This document shows positions 8,118-17,311 of a DNA stretch of 64,000 nt, piece by piece. Made by a program: the position numbers and the translations under genes. The notes beneath the pieces were generated by a model. That model searched no databases, was not told the origin of the DNA, and saw only the letters and a list, made by a program, of their open reading frames with translations. The stretch lies in NCBI GenBank assembly GCA_035626515.1, contig DASPNM010000035.1:62001-126000 (forward strand). The letters run 5' to 3'. The stretch's first letter is position 1, and the number at the start of each line of letters is the position of its first letter. Origin of the DNA: DASPNM01 sp035626515. GTDB taxonomy: Bacteria; Bacteroidota; Bacteroidia; Chitinophagales; Chitinophagaceae.

Positions 8118-8699
8118 ATGATTGCCTTCCTGAGAGGAGAATTTGTGCGTAAGACCCCGGCCTCGGTTCAGGTGGAAGTGAACGGCGTCGGGTACGAAGT
8201 GCTGATCAGCCTGAACACGTATTCCAAAATTCAGAACCTCGACAAAGGAGTTCTGCACACCAGCTTCCTGGTGCGGGAAGATGCACACCTTATCTACGGC
8301 TTTTTTGAATTAAAGGAAAAAGAAATGTTTGACCAGCTTATCTCTGTGGGCGGCATCGGCGCAGCAACTGCGCGGATGATGCTCTCTTACATGAGGCCGG
8401 AGGAGCTGGCAAGAGCAATCGTGCAACAGGATACAGCTGCTTTGGAAGGGATCAAGGGCATCGGCAAGAAAACCGCCGAAAGGCTGGTGCTGGAGCTACG
8501 CGACAAATTGGCCAAACAGCCTCCCGATTCAAATATTCCGCCTATGAAAAACAATACTTTGCAACAAGATGCGTTAAATGCCCTGACAGCTTTGGGAATC
8601 AATCGGCAGGCAGCCAGCCTCGCCCTTGAAAAAACAATGGCTGCAGAATCCAACCTGCCTGTTGAAGAACTCATTAAGAAGGCGCTTCGTATCCTTTAG
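8118..8699 (+). CDS. ruvA: Holliday junction branch migration protein RuvA
   Basis: RuvA binds four-way junctions and, with RuvB, drives branch migration. The start at 8118 gives MIAFLRGEFVRKTPASVQVE and 193 residues, the usual size; a much longer upstream open frame crosses the start of the divergent fabH and is not real. The three domains are an N-terminal OB fold, a central pair of helix-hairpin-helix motifs (LISVGGIGAATARMML and EGIKGIGKKTAERLVLEL) and a C-terminal UBA-like domain (DALNALTALGINRQAA). The next gene is sprA, an arrangement also known from Flavobacterium. Confidence 0.95.
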   Translation: MIAFLRGEFVRKTPASVQVEVNGVGYEVLISLNTYSKIQNLDKGVLHTSFLVREDAHLIYGFFELKEKEMFDQLISVGGIGAATARMMLSYMRPEELARAIVQQDTAALEGIKGIGKKTAERLVLELRDKLAKQPPDSNIPPMKNNTLQQDALNALTALGINRQAASLALEKTMAAESNLPVEELIKKALRIL

Positions 8700-8732
8700 C
8701 CGGTTTTGCAGAAACTAATTGATTGGAGAACA

Positions 8733-11700
8733 TTGAAGCTTAAGTCTGTCCATATTTCCCGACTCATAGCTGGCTGCATTCTGATGAACCTGCTCGCACC
8801 TTCCGCTCACGCGAAGGCTGATCAGGACACGCTCCGTTACCCGCTCTACGAGCGTCGGGGGGACCCTTATTCTTACCGGAACCGGAATCCCTTCGATTTC
8901 AACGATACGTCTTTCGTTCGGCGCCAGGTGGAATACGATCCGCGCACGCGGCAATACTACGTGATCGAACGCATCGGCAACCGGTATTATCGGACGCCGG
9001 TCTCCTTTTCAATGGAAGAATTCATCCGGATGCAGGGAAGAAAGGATGAGGAAGACTATTTCCGTAAGCGCGCTGCGCTGATGTCGAACTTGAACCGACG
9101 GATCTTCAAGCCGAAATTTGAGGTCTCGAACGACTGGTTCAACCGGATCGTGGGCGCGGGACCCGACGGAAAGGTGAAGATAGAGATCCGTCCTTCCGGC
9201 TACGTGGATCTGCTCGCGGGTTACCAGGGGCAAAACGTCAAGAACCCGACGCTTCCGGAACGCGCGCGCAAGAACGGCGGCTTCGACTTCAATATGAACG
9301 CCCAGCTTCAGGTGGACGGCAACATCGGCGACAAGCTGAAGCTGCCCATCAATTACAACACCCTTGCAAATTTCGATTTCGAGAACCAGCTGAAGCTCGA
9401 TTACCAGGGCCGCGACGATGATATCGTGAAGACCTTTCAGGCGGGAAATGTGAACTTCTCTTCCAAAGGAACCCTGATCCCGGGAGCGCAATCGCTTTTC
9501 GGAGTTAAAACACAGTTGCAGTTTGGAAAACTGTTTATGACTTCGGTGCTGGCCAACCAGCGTTCGCAGCGGCAATCCCTCGGAGTGCAGGGCGGCACCA
9601 CGGTGCAAAGTTTCTCCCTCAAGGCCGACGAATACGAAGAGAACCGGCATTTTCTGCTCGCGCAATACTTCCGGCACAATTACAACAAGGCAATGAAGCA
9701 GCTGCCGGTAGTGAATTCACCGATCCAGATACTGCGCATGGAAGTCTGGGTCACCAACCGCACAGGAATAACGACTGACACGCGCGATGTCGTCGCACTG
9801 ATGGACCTTGGCGAGCCCGTTCCCTACGGACCGTGGGGGGGCACAGGCAACCCGAATTCGCTTCCTTCCAACAATGTGAACAGCCTTTACGCCGCCATCT
9901 TGGCGCGGCCGAACGCACGCAACTCAACCCTGGTGCAGAATGAGCTGACGGGCATGGGACTGGTGCCGGTGCAGGATTTTGAAAAAACATTTGCGCGAAA
10001 GCTGCTTCCCGGCGATTATTATTATAATCCGCAAATCGGTTTTCTTTCGCTCAACCAGCCGTTACAGCCCGATGAGATTTTGGGTGTAGCCTTTCAGTTT
10101 ACTTACAACGGGAAAGTATTCCAGATCGGTGAATTCTCGCAGGATGTTCCGCCGGACACCAGCGGGACCTCCCAAAAAGTTCTTTTCCTGAAGCTCCTCA
10201 AAGCGACTTCGCAACGCACCTATCTGCCCATCTGGGACCTGATGATGAAGAACGTATACTCCGTCGGTTTTGGGCAGTTGGAAAGACAGGATTTCAAACT
10301 CGACGTCGTTTACGAGGAACCCAGCCTCGGTGAAAAAAGATACCTGCCGCCGAATGATGTGCTTCAGCCTTACAAGGGCGCACCGATTATTTCGCTCGTG
10401 AACCTGGACCGGCTGAACAGCCAGAACGACCCGCAACCCGACGGAGTTTTCGATTTCGTCGAAGGTTTTACGGTAATCTCTTCACAGAGTCGCGTGATTT
10501 TCCCGGTGCTTGAACCTTTTGGGAATGACCTGAAATACGTGTACCCGGATTCGCTCACCAGTGCGCGATATCTTTTTTATCCGTTGTACGATACCATCAA
10601 AGCCATCGCGCAGACCTATGCGAACCTGAACCGATTCAAGCTGGTCGGGCGCTCACGGTCGGCTTCCAATTCCGATTACCAGCTTGGATACAACATTCCG
10701 CCCGGATCCGTGACCGTGACCGCCGGCGGCCAAACGCTGCAGGAGAATGTAGATTATGAGATCAATTATGACCTGGGTACGCTGCGCATCACGAACCAGG
10801 CGATCATCAACTCGGGGCTGCCGGTGAACATTCAATACGAAAACCAGGCGGCGTACGGTTTGCAGCAAAAGAATTATGTCGGCCTTCGGTTCGATTACCT
10901 GGCAAACAAAAAACTGACGCTGGGCGGCACGATGGTTCGGCTCGGGGAACGTCCATTCTTCATCAAGCAATCCTATGGAGAAGATCCCGTACGCAACACG
11001 ATGTATGGGCTCGATCTCGATTACCGCAATAACATTCCGAGGCTTACGAAGTGGCTGGACAAGCTTCCTTTCTATTCGACGAAAGCAATGTCTACCATTA
11101 CAGCTTATGCCGAAGCTGCGCTGCTGAAGCCCGGGCACGCCCGGCAGATCAATGCAAGCAGGAATGACGAGGGAGGAGTAATTTATATTGACGACTTCGA
11201 GGGCACGCGTTCGTCAATCGACCTGCGGTTCCCGCAGACAAGCTGGACGCTTGCTTCGATCCCGCAGAACAACGGACTCTTTTCCGAAGCTTCCCTGAAC
11301 AACAACCTGGCAAGCGGTTACAACCGCGGTAAGCTCGCATGGTATACGATTGAACCCGTGCTGCAGGAACGCAGGAATCCGAACAACCCATACCGCAACA
11401 ACCTCGATGAGCTCTCGAAACCCGAAGTGCGGCAGATCTTCCAGAGCGAGATCTTCCCGCGACGCAGCTTCGACTTCGGCCAGGGATTGCTGTCTACGTT
11501 CGACCTGGCATTTTATCCGAAAGACAAGGGCCCGTACAATTTCCAGGCAGATCCCGCCGCAATTGACGCCAACGGCAGGCTCCGGAACCCGCGACGCTCG
11601 TGGGGCGGGATCATGCGCAACATCGACCAGACCGATTTCGAAACGGGCAATATAGAATTCATCGAATTCTGGCTGCAGGATCCGTTCATCACCAACACAG

Positions 11701-14700
11701 CGAACCCGAATGGAGGCTATTTGTTTTTCAACCTCGGAAACATTTCGGAGGATGTATTGCGGGATGGAAAGAGACAGTATGAGAACGGCCTGCCGACTCC
11801 GAACATTCCTGCTCCCGTGGACAACAGCAGCGTATGGGGCAAAGTGCCGGCAAACCCACAGCAGGTCACGAACGCTTTCAGTAATAATCCCGCCGACCGC
11901 GTGTTCCAGGACGTAGGGTTTGACGGCCTTGGAGACGATGAGGAGAGAACTAAATTCAGCAGCTACCTCTCGCAGCTTCCGTCGCCTTACCAGGCAAGAG
12001 CCACCAACGATCCGGCAAATGACAATTTCCGGCCGTATCGCGATCCCTTCTTCGACCAGAACCCGGGTATCGGCATTCTCGGCAGGTACAAGGATATCAA
12101 CAATCCGCACGGTAATTCGCCGGTGAGCAACGACAATTCTGAATTTATCAACGCATACACGCAATACCCGGACGCCGAAGAGCTGAACCGCGACAATACT
12201 CTGAACGAAGTGGAAGAATATTTTCAATACCGGGTCCGGATCGAGCCGAATATGTCGCAGACAACGAATCCCTTCATCACCGACGTGCGGTCGGTGCCGG
12301 TGTCCCTCGCCAACGGGCAGTCCCGCACCGAAAAATGGTACCTGTTCCGGATCCCCGTGGCGCAGTACCAGCAGAAAGTCGGGAATATCCCGGATTTCAA
12401 ATCCATCCGTTTTATCCGGATGTTCCTGCACGATTTTGCGGACTCCGTCGTTCTCCGCTTTGGCAAGCTGGAACTGATCCGCAACCAATGGCGCCGTTTC
12501 AAGTTCCAGATCGACACCACCGGAATGTATACACGGATCGCTGATCCCGACCCGGTGAGTGTGAACGTCCTTGCCGTGAACGTGGAGGAGAATGACAAGC
12601 GTCAGCCGATCCCGTACACCATTCCGCCCGGGATCGAAAGACAACAACAGCTCAGCAACAACAACGTGCAGCTCTTCCTCAACGAGCAATCGCTCAGCAT
12701 GCAGGTTTGCGGCCTGCCGAAGGACCAGGCGCGCGGCGTTTTTAAGACCCTGAATCTCGACATGCGGCAGTATGGGCAGCTCAAGATGTTTATCCACGCG
12801 GAACGCATTGGCAGCAACCCGCTCGACGATGGCGATATCAGCGCGGTGATCCGCATCGGCAATGATTTTTCGGGCAACTATTACGAGGTCAGGATACCGC
12901 TGAAGATTACTCCTTTCGGCGTCACCGATTCATTGCGCATCTGGCCGGCAGAAAATAACCTGGACTTCGAGCTCGCGGAACTGACGCGACTAAAAACGCG
13001 GCGAAACCAGCTCGGCATTCCTCCGTCGCAGTACTACCGCGAAACGGGCCCCGGCGGAAGATCCATCGCGATTCTGGGAAACCCGAACCTGGGTGAAGTG
13101 CGCGGAATGATGCTCGCCGTTCAAAACGACCGGCTGGAGTCCGCATGTACGGAGGTTTGGTTCAACGAGCTGCGCTTCTCCAGGCTCGACGAGTCTGCAG
13201 GCTGGGCCGCGCTCGGCCGGGTGGACATGCGGCTGGCCGACCTGGGGACGCTGACGCTGGCTGGTACGGCGAAGAGCCGCGGGTTCGGAACACTCGAGCA
13301 GCGGGTGAATGAGAGAAGTCGCGAGGATCTTTATACGTTCGACATTTCAGCCAACATTGAAGCGGGCAAACTGCTTCCGAAAAAACTGGGGGTGCAGATT
13401 CCTGTTTACGCAAGCATCAGCCGGACGGTGAGTACACCGGAATATGACCCGTATGACCTGGACCTGAAGCTGAAGGAAAAGATCCGCAACTCAGTGAAGC
13501 CGGATTCCATCCGCAACGATGCCCAGGATATCACCACGATCAAGACGATCAACCTCACCAATGTCAAGAAACTGAAGACCGACGGCAAGCGCCCAAAAGT
13601 GTGGAGTGTATCGAACTTCGACCTGAACTATTCGTATATCCGAACCGAAAGCCATAACCCTCTCATCGAGAGTTTTGAAATGGAAAGGACGCGCGGCGCG
13701 CTTGGGTATAGTTACACCCCGCAGGTGAGATCGCTGGAACCCTTCAAGAACCTCATCCGGTCGCGTTCTCCCTGGCTGAGTCTTATCCGGGACTTGAACA
13801 TCAACTATGTACCGAACCAGTTTTCTTTCCGCGCCGACGTGTTCCGCCAGTTCGGCGCCACCCGCCCCCGCAATGTGGGAGGTGGTCCGTATAAGATCCA
13901 GGAGACCTACGACAAGTATTTCATCTTTGACCGTTATTACATCGTACAGTGGAATCTGACCCGGTCTCTCTCGATTGATTTTAACGCCATCAACAATGCG
14001 CGCATTGACGAGCCGTTTGGCCGTATCGACACCCGGGAGAAAAAAGATTCGGTACGCAAGAATCTTCTTAAGGGAGGTCGCAACACCAATTACCACCAGG
14101 AAGTAACCGTAAGCTACGCGGTGCCGACCCAAAAAATTCCGCTCCTCGACTGGACGGCCCTACGCGCGAGCTACAATACGAAATATAACTGGCTCGCAGG
14201 TTCACTCCTTGCGCGCACACCGGAACTGGATCTTGGAAACACCCTTGCCAACACACAAACCCGGACCCTGAACGGAGAATTGAAATTCGAAGAACTTTAC
14301 AATAAATGGAGGCTTCTCCGGGCAGTATACAATACGGCTCCACCCCCGCCCCGCGACCCGAATATCCGGGCCGGCAGGGACACTACGAAAAAAGACACTA
14401 CAACAGGAAAATCGCGCCGCGTGCGGAAAACCCGCGATCCGAACCGAATGCCTCAGCTGGGAAATGCAACGAAATTCTTTTTCCGCGTGCTGACTTCGCT
14501 CAAACGGGTCGGAGTTCAATACACTGAGGACTTCGGCTCCACGCTTCCGGGCTATATGGACAGCACGCGTGTGCTCGGTTATAATTACAAGTCCGGCCAG
14601 CCGGGATTCCGCTACATCTTCGGATACCAGCCGGATACCAACTGGATCAATATGTGGGGAGCAAGAGGCTTGTTCTCAACAGATACACTGATATCCGCTA

Positions 14701-15899
14701 TGATTCAGCAACGCTACAACCAGCGGCTGAACCTGACCGCACTTATCAGTCCGTTCCGTGACTTCAACATTGATGTCAATCTTGACAAAAGTTTTGACAA
14801 ACAGTATTCTGAGCTGTTCAAGGACACCAGCAAGGCCGACAATGTGGGCCTGACGCGGCTCAGTCCGTACGCACTCGGAAGCTTCAGCGTGAGCTATATT
14901 TCGTACCAGACGTTGTTTACCCCGTTTGATCCCAATAAGGTATCCGGAACTTTTGAGCAGTTCGAAGACAATCGGCGGATTCTTTCCGAACGGTTGGCAA
15001 AGCAGAATCCTTATGGGGCCCCGGCGGACCCCAATGATCCCGGCTATTATCTGGGCTACGGCCGCTACGCGCAGGAAGTGGTTATTCCCTCGTTTATTGC
15101 GGCGTACACCGGGAAAGATCCGAACACCGTAAGCCTCGCCAGGAACAGTAACCCCAACATCCGCTCCAATCCTTACTCGGGCATTATTCCGAGACCAAAC
15201 TGGACGGTTACATACAATGGGTTGTCCCGCCTGAAAGGCCTCGACAGGATATTTACCAATTTCAGCATCCGGCACGGCTACCACAGCACGCTTAGCATGA
15301 ACAGCTTCAATACGGCCCTGTTGTTTCTGGATCCGCTTCGGGTTGGTTATCCTTATTTCCGCGACACGCTTACCGGCAACTACATTCCGTATTTCCTTGT
15401 GCCAAACCTGACAATCCAGGAAGCTTTTGACCCCCTCATAGAGGTGGACATGACCTTCACCAATCAGCTCAGCACGAGGATCGAATACCGGAAAAGCCGG
15501 CAGCTTAGCCTCAGCCTCATCGACTACCAGCTTGCGGAGAACAGGTCGACCGAGATCACGTTTGGTTTCAACTGGAGGCAAAAGGGCGTTCCCTTCTTCA
15601 AGAAAGGAATTATTTTCCGGGGCAAAGAGATCAAGCTGGACAATGATGTCACGATGAGATGCGATTTCAGCCTGAGAGATGACGCAACGGCCAACAGCAA
15701 GCTCGACCAGAGAACTGCCTTCGGTACAGCGGGCCAGAAAGTGATCCGCATCGCACCTTCAATTGATTACATTCTTAATCAGCGCGTCAGCCTGAAGCTC
15801 TACTTCGAACAGAACCGGAACATTCCGAAGATCAGCAACGCCTTTCCCATTACAAATACTCGCGGTGGGCTGCAGGTCAGAATCTCCCTTGCACAGTAA
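8733..15899 (+). CDS. sprA: T9SS translocon protein SprA (Sov family)
   Basis: A very large (about 2390 residues) outer-membrane protein of the SprA/Sov family, the beta-barrel channel through which T9SS cargo crosses the outer membrane; it is also needed for gliding where gliding occurs. Length, position directly behind ruvA, the repeated SprA-type beta segments and a C-terminus ending in alternating barrel strands (GGLQVRISLAQ) support the call. No suitable ATG exists: the frame opens at TTG 8706 and TTG 8733. The second is chosen because it gives a clean signal peptide, MKLKSVHISRLIAGCILMNL then AHA before the mature protein. Three candidate cargo proteins with T9SS sorting domains are encoded in this window. 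Confidence 0.93.
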   Translation: MKLKSVHISRLIAGCILMNLLAPSAHAKADQDTLRYPLYERRGDPYSYRNRNPFDFNDTSFVRRQVEYDPRTRQYYVIERIGNRYYRTPVSFSMEEFIRMQGRKDEEDYFRKRAALMSNLNRRIFKPKFEVSNDWFNRIVGAGPDGKVKIEIRPSGYVDLLAGYQGQNVKNPTLPERARKNGGFDFNMNAQLQVDGNIGDKLKLPINYNTLANFDFENQLKLDYQGRDDDIVKTFQAGNVNFSSKGTLIPGAQSLFGVKTQLQFGKLFMTSVLANQRSQRQSLGVQGGTTVQSFSLKADEYEENRHFLLAQYFRHNYNKAMKQLPVVNSPIQILRMEVWVTNRTGITTDTRDVVALMDLGEPVPYGPWGGTGNPNSLPSNNVNSLYAAILARPNARNSTLVQNELTGMGLVPVQDFEKTFARKLLPGDYYYNPQIGFLSLNQPLQPDEILGVAFQFTYNGKVFQIGEFSQDVPPDTSGTSQKVLFLKLLKATSQRTYLPIWDLMMKNVYSVGFGQLERQDFKLDVVYEEPSLGEKRYLPPNDVLQPYKGAPIISLVNLDRLNSQNDPQPDGVFDFVEGFTVISSQSRVIFPVLEPFGNDLKYVYPDSLTSARYLFYPLYDTIKAIAQTYANLNRFKLVGRSRSASNSDYQLGYNIPPGSVTVTAGGQTLQENVDYEINYDLGTLRITNQAIINSGLPVNIQYENQAAYGLQQKNYVGLRFDYLANKKLTLGGTMVRLGERPFFIKQSYGEDPVRNTMYGLDLDYRNNIPRLTKWLDKLPFYSTKAMSTITAYAEAALLKPGHARQINASRNDEGGVIYIDDFEGTRSSIDLRFPQTSWTLASIPQNNGLFSEASLNNNLASGYNRGKLAWYTIEPVLQERRNPNNPYRNNLDELSKPEVRQIFQSEIFPRRSFDFGQGLLSTFDLAFYPKDKGPYNFQADPAAIDANGRLRNPRRSWGGIMRNIDQTDFETGNIEFIEFWLQDPFITNTANPNGGYLFFNLGNISEDVLRDGKRQYENGLPTPNIPAPVDNSSVWGKVPANPQQVTNAFSNNPADRVFQDVGFDGLGDDEERTKFSSYLSQLPSPYQARATNDPANDNFRPYRDPFFDQNPGIGILGRYKDINNPHGNSPVSNDNSEFINAYTQYPDAEELNRDNTLNEVEEYFQYRVRIEPNMSQTTNPFITDVRSVPVSLANGQSRTEKWYLFRIPVAQYQQKVGNIPDFKSIRFIRMFLHDFADSVVLRFGKLELIRNQWRRFKFQIDTTGMYTRIADPDPVSVNVLAVNVEENDKRQPIPYTIPPGIERQQQLSNNNVQLFLNEQSLSMQVCGLPKDQARGVFKTLNLDMRQYGQLKMFIHAERIGSNPLDDGDISAVIRIGNDFSGNYYEVRIPLKITPFGVTDSLRIWPAENNLDFELAELTRLKTRRNQLGIPPSQYYRETGPGGRSIAILGNPNLGEVRGMMLAVQNDRLESACTEVWFNELRFSRLDESAGWAALGRVDMRLADLGTLTLAGTAKSRGFGTLEQRVNERSREDLYTFDISANIEAGKLLPKKLGVQIPVYASISRTVSTPEYDPYDLDLKLKEKIRNSVKPDSIRNDAQDITTIKTINLTNVKKLKTDGKRPKVWSVSNFDLNYSYIRTESHNPLIESFEMERTRGALGYSYTPQVRSLEPFKNLIRSRSPWLSLIRDLNINYVPNQFSFRADVFRQFGATRPRNVGGGPYKIQETYDKYFIFDRYYIVQWNLTRSLSIDFNAINNARIDEPFGRIDTREKKDSVRKNLLKGGRNTNYHQEVTVSYAVPTQKIPLLDWTALRASYNTKYNWLAGSLLARTPELDLGNTLANTQTRTLNGELKFEELYNKWRLLRAVYNTAPPPPRDPNIRAGRDTTKKDTTTGKSRRVRKTRDPNRMPQLGNATKFFFRVLTSLKRVGVQYTEDFGSTLPGYMDSTRVLGYNYKSGQPGFRYIFGYQPDTNWINMWGARGLFSTDTLISAMIQQRYNQRLNLTALISPFRDFNIDVNLDKSFDKQYSELFKDTSKADNVGLTRLSPYALGSFSVSYISYQTLFTPFDPNKVSGTFEQFEDNRRILSERLAKQNPYGAPADPNDPGYYLGYGRYAQEVVIPSFIAAYTGKDPNTVSLARNSNPNIRSNPYSGIIPRPNWTVTYNGLSRLKGLDRIFTNFSIRHGYHSTLSMNSFNTALLFLDPLRVGYPYFRDTLTGNYIPYFLVPNLTIQEAFDPLIEVDMTFTNQLSTRIEYRKSRQLSLSLIDYQLAENRSTEITFGFNWRQKGVPFFKKGIIFRGKEIKLDNDVTMRCDFSLRDDATANSKLDQRTAFGTAGQKVIRIAPSIDYILNQRVSLKLYFEQNRNIPKISNAFPITNTRGGLQVRISLAQ

Positions 15900-16492
15900 G
15901 GCTGGGAATTTTCACGGGAATTCAGGTAGTTTTTCATTCTCTCATTGGGAAATTTCCGATCGCCGTAGTAATTCGTGAACCTGGAAAAAGCAGGAGTTAT
16001 GCTCATGCGAAGCATGCGCAGGTTAATATTTTTGTTGTAAGTTGATTGACTGAGGATCAGCAACCCTCAACGTTCATCCAATGTCCTGAAGACCGTCCGA
16101 AAGTTTATTTTCTAATTCCTGTGAAAACCAACGGCGAAATCCAATGTCAATCAACTTCTTTTTCCTGACCACCTGTTTCGCTGCCCTCCACCGGCACTGA
16201 CCTGAATGGCCGACCGAATTTTCCACAGCTGTTGACAAGCCCCGTTTTACCGTGAAATTTCCCGGTAAATCTCCGATTTTTACCCTCGTAAAAATACGGT
16301 GTTTACTTAGGGATACTACCTGTTTTTACCTCGGAAACGTACTATGAAAAACTCTCCAACCCTTTGTTTTTCATGCCTTTTGCAAGGGTCTAAGAGTTTC
16401 CTCCATGGACCGCACCGGTTGCGATCGGCCTCGCCGCGGGCAATTTTTATAGTTCAAATTAATTTGAAAAAAGGCTTAAAAACGTTACTGTT
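15900..16492. other. Long non-coding stretch between sprA and the sensor module
   Basis: About 590 bp with no supportable gene on either strand. The base composition falls steadily toward AT-rich. An 8-bp inverted repeat, ATTTTTAC-CCTC-GTAAAAAT, lies at 16276-16295 without a following T tract. No terminator for sprA is obvious. Confidence 0.6.
16453..16468. promoter_or_regulatory. Perfect 16-bp palindrome, candidate operator
   Basis: TTCAAATTAATTTGAA is a perfect palindrome 24 bp upstream of a short ORF and about 250 bp upstream of the sensor gene. Such a site fits a dimeric regulator, possibly one of the two NarL-type regulators encoded next door. A related TTAATTTG string lies just upstream of the mirrored sensor gene near 20990-21005. 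Confidence 0.4.
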
Positions 16493-16552
16493 ATGAAAAG
16501 GCAACAAAGAGCTTGGGAAATTGATGTGAATGTCTTCATCTGGGAAGAGTAA
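16493..16552 (+). CDS. Possible 19-residue peptide upstream of the sensor module
   Basis: A short frame from ATG 16493 to TAA 16552 encodes MKRQQRAWEIDVNVFIWEE. It lies between a perfect palindrome and a long hairpin, in an AT-rich leader before a membrane-sensor/kinase/regulator set. The placement is suggestive of a leader or signal peptide, but a frame this short is expected by chance, there is no ribosome-binding site to judge by, and no similar ORF was found in front of the mirrored module. Reported as a candidate only. Confidence 0.2.
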   Translation: MKRQQRAWEIDVNVFIWEE

Positions 16553-16580
16553 ACATCCTGAGAGTAGAAAATTAGAGAAC

Positions 16581-16622
16581 GCTTTTCTATATTTGGAAGC
16601 AAATTCCAATATATAGAAAAGC
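16581..16622. repeat. Long inverted repeat (hairpin) upstream of the sensor gene
   Basis: GCTTTTCTATATTTGGAA (16581-16598) pairs with 16604-16622 with a single one-base bulge, around the 5-nt loop GCAAA. The left arm contains TATATTTG (16588-16595), a perfect -7 consensus. There is no T tract afterwards, so an ordinary terminator is unlikely; a regulatory hairpin or a promoter-overlapping operator is possible. Confidence 0.55.
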
Positions 16623-16720
16623 TTCTTTATTATATCGTAACGTACTCTTATCTTCTTCTTCCGCTTAGTCTCATTTTAACTTGGCGCAAAGGCAGTAAAT
16701 ACATTCCGCTAGTCCTAGCG

Positions 16721-17290
16721 GTGTATGGACTGATCTGTTTTTCATTCTTGTTCTTTTACTACGACATTCCTAGGAAGAACCGTTACTACTTCCAATCAGC
16801 TTATACCGCGTTTGAATATTCTGTTTTTTCATTCATCTTTTGGTATAATATCGCACACAAAAAAATCCGAAAAGCGATTGGGTTTCTTTCTATTGGGTTC
16901 TTTCTTTTCATTGCAATTTACCTTTTAACGAACACAACACAGCGCAGATTAGATTCAGTGCCAATTGGGATCGAGACGATCCTTATAATCCTGTACATTA
17001 TATACTACCTGTACGAATTTTCAAAAAAGTTGTCCGAATTCTACATTTATAATCACTACGCATTTTGGATTTCAGTAGGAATTCTGATCTATCTCGGGGG
17101 ATCTTTCTTCTTTTACATCTTGATAAATCATCTAGATGAAGAACAAGTGACACTATTTGGTAATCTTACATACATGGCGGAAATACTTAAAAATGTTCTA
17201 TTTAGCCTTGCCTTGGTCATTTATGCACGCAAAATTGGAAATGAGATAACAAAGAAACCTCAGTCGTTACCCTATTTAGATATGATTTAA
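16721..17290 (+). CDS. Multi-spanning membrane protein, partner of histidine kinase (module A)
   Basis: An AT-rich gene for about 189 residues from a GTG at 16721, with at least five hydrophobic segments. It resembles the protein at 20247-20975: FEYSVFSFIFW here against VEFSVFSYFF there, and HYAFWISVGILIYLGG against HPSFWISSGVFFYSI. The frame is open upstream to 16568 and encodes a further membrane segment (YSYLLLPLSLILTW), but no ATG, GTG or TTG is in it, so the true start may be unusual or the 5' end altered. It sits 21 bp before a histidine kinase that lacks a sensor domain, so it probably supplies the input. The ligand is unknown. Confidence 0.6.
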   Translation: MYGLICFSFLFFYYDIPRKNRYYFQSAYTAFEYSVFSFIFWYNIAHKKIRKAIGFLSIGFFLFIAIYLLTNTTQRRLDSVPIGIETILIILYIIYYLYEFSKKLSEFYIYNHYAFWISVGILIYLGGSFFFYILINHLDEEQVTLFGNLTYMAEILKNVLFSLALVIYARKIGNEITKKPQSLPYLDMI

Positions 17291-17311
17291 GCATTCTCCA
17301 AACAGCTTTTT

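Noticed and set aside
7022..8152. Plus-strand open frame of 376 codons over fabH
   Set aside because: The FabH triad is intact on the minus strand; the plus frame is its shadow.
11214..12797. Open frame of 527 codons antisense to sprA
   Set aside because: It lies wholly inside sprA, has no recognisable domain and is the kind of long complementary frame expected from GC-rich codon usage.
15800..16063. Minus-strand ORF of 87 codons across the sprA stop
   Set aside because: It overlaps the conserved sprA C-terminus and has no motif.
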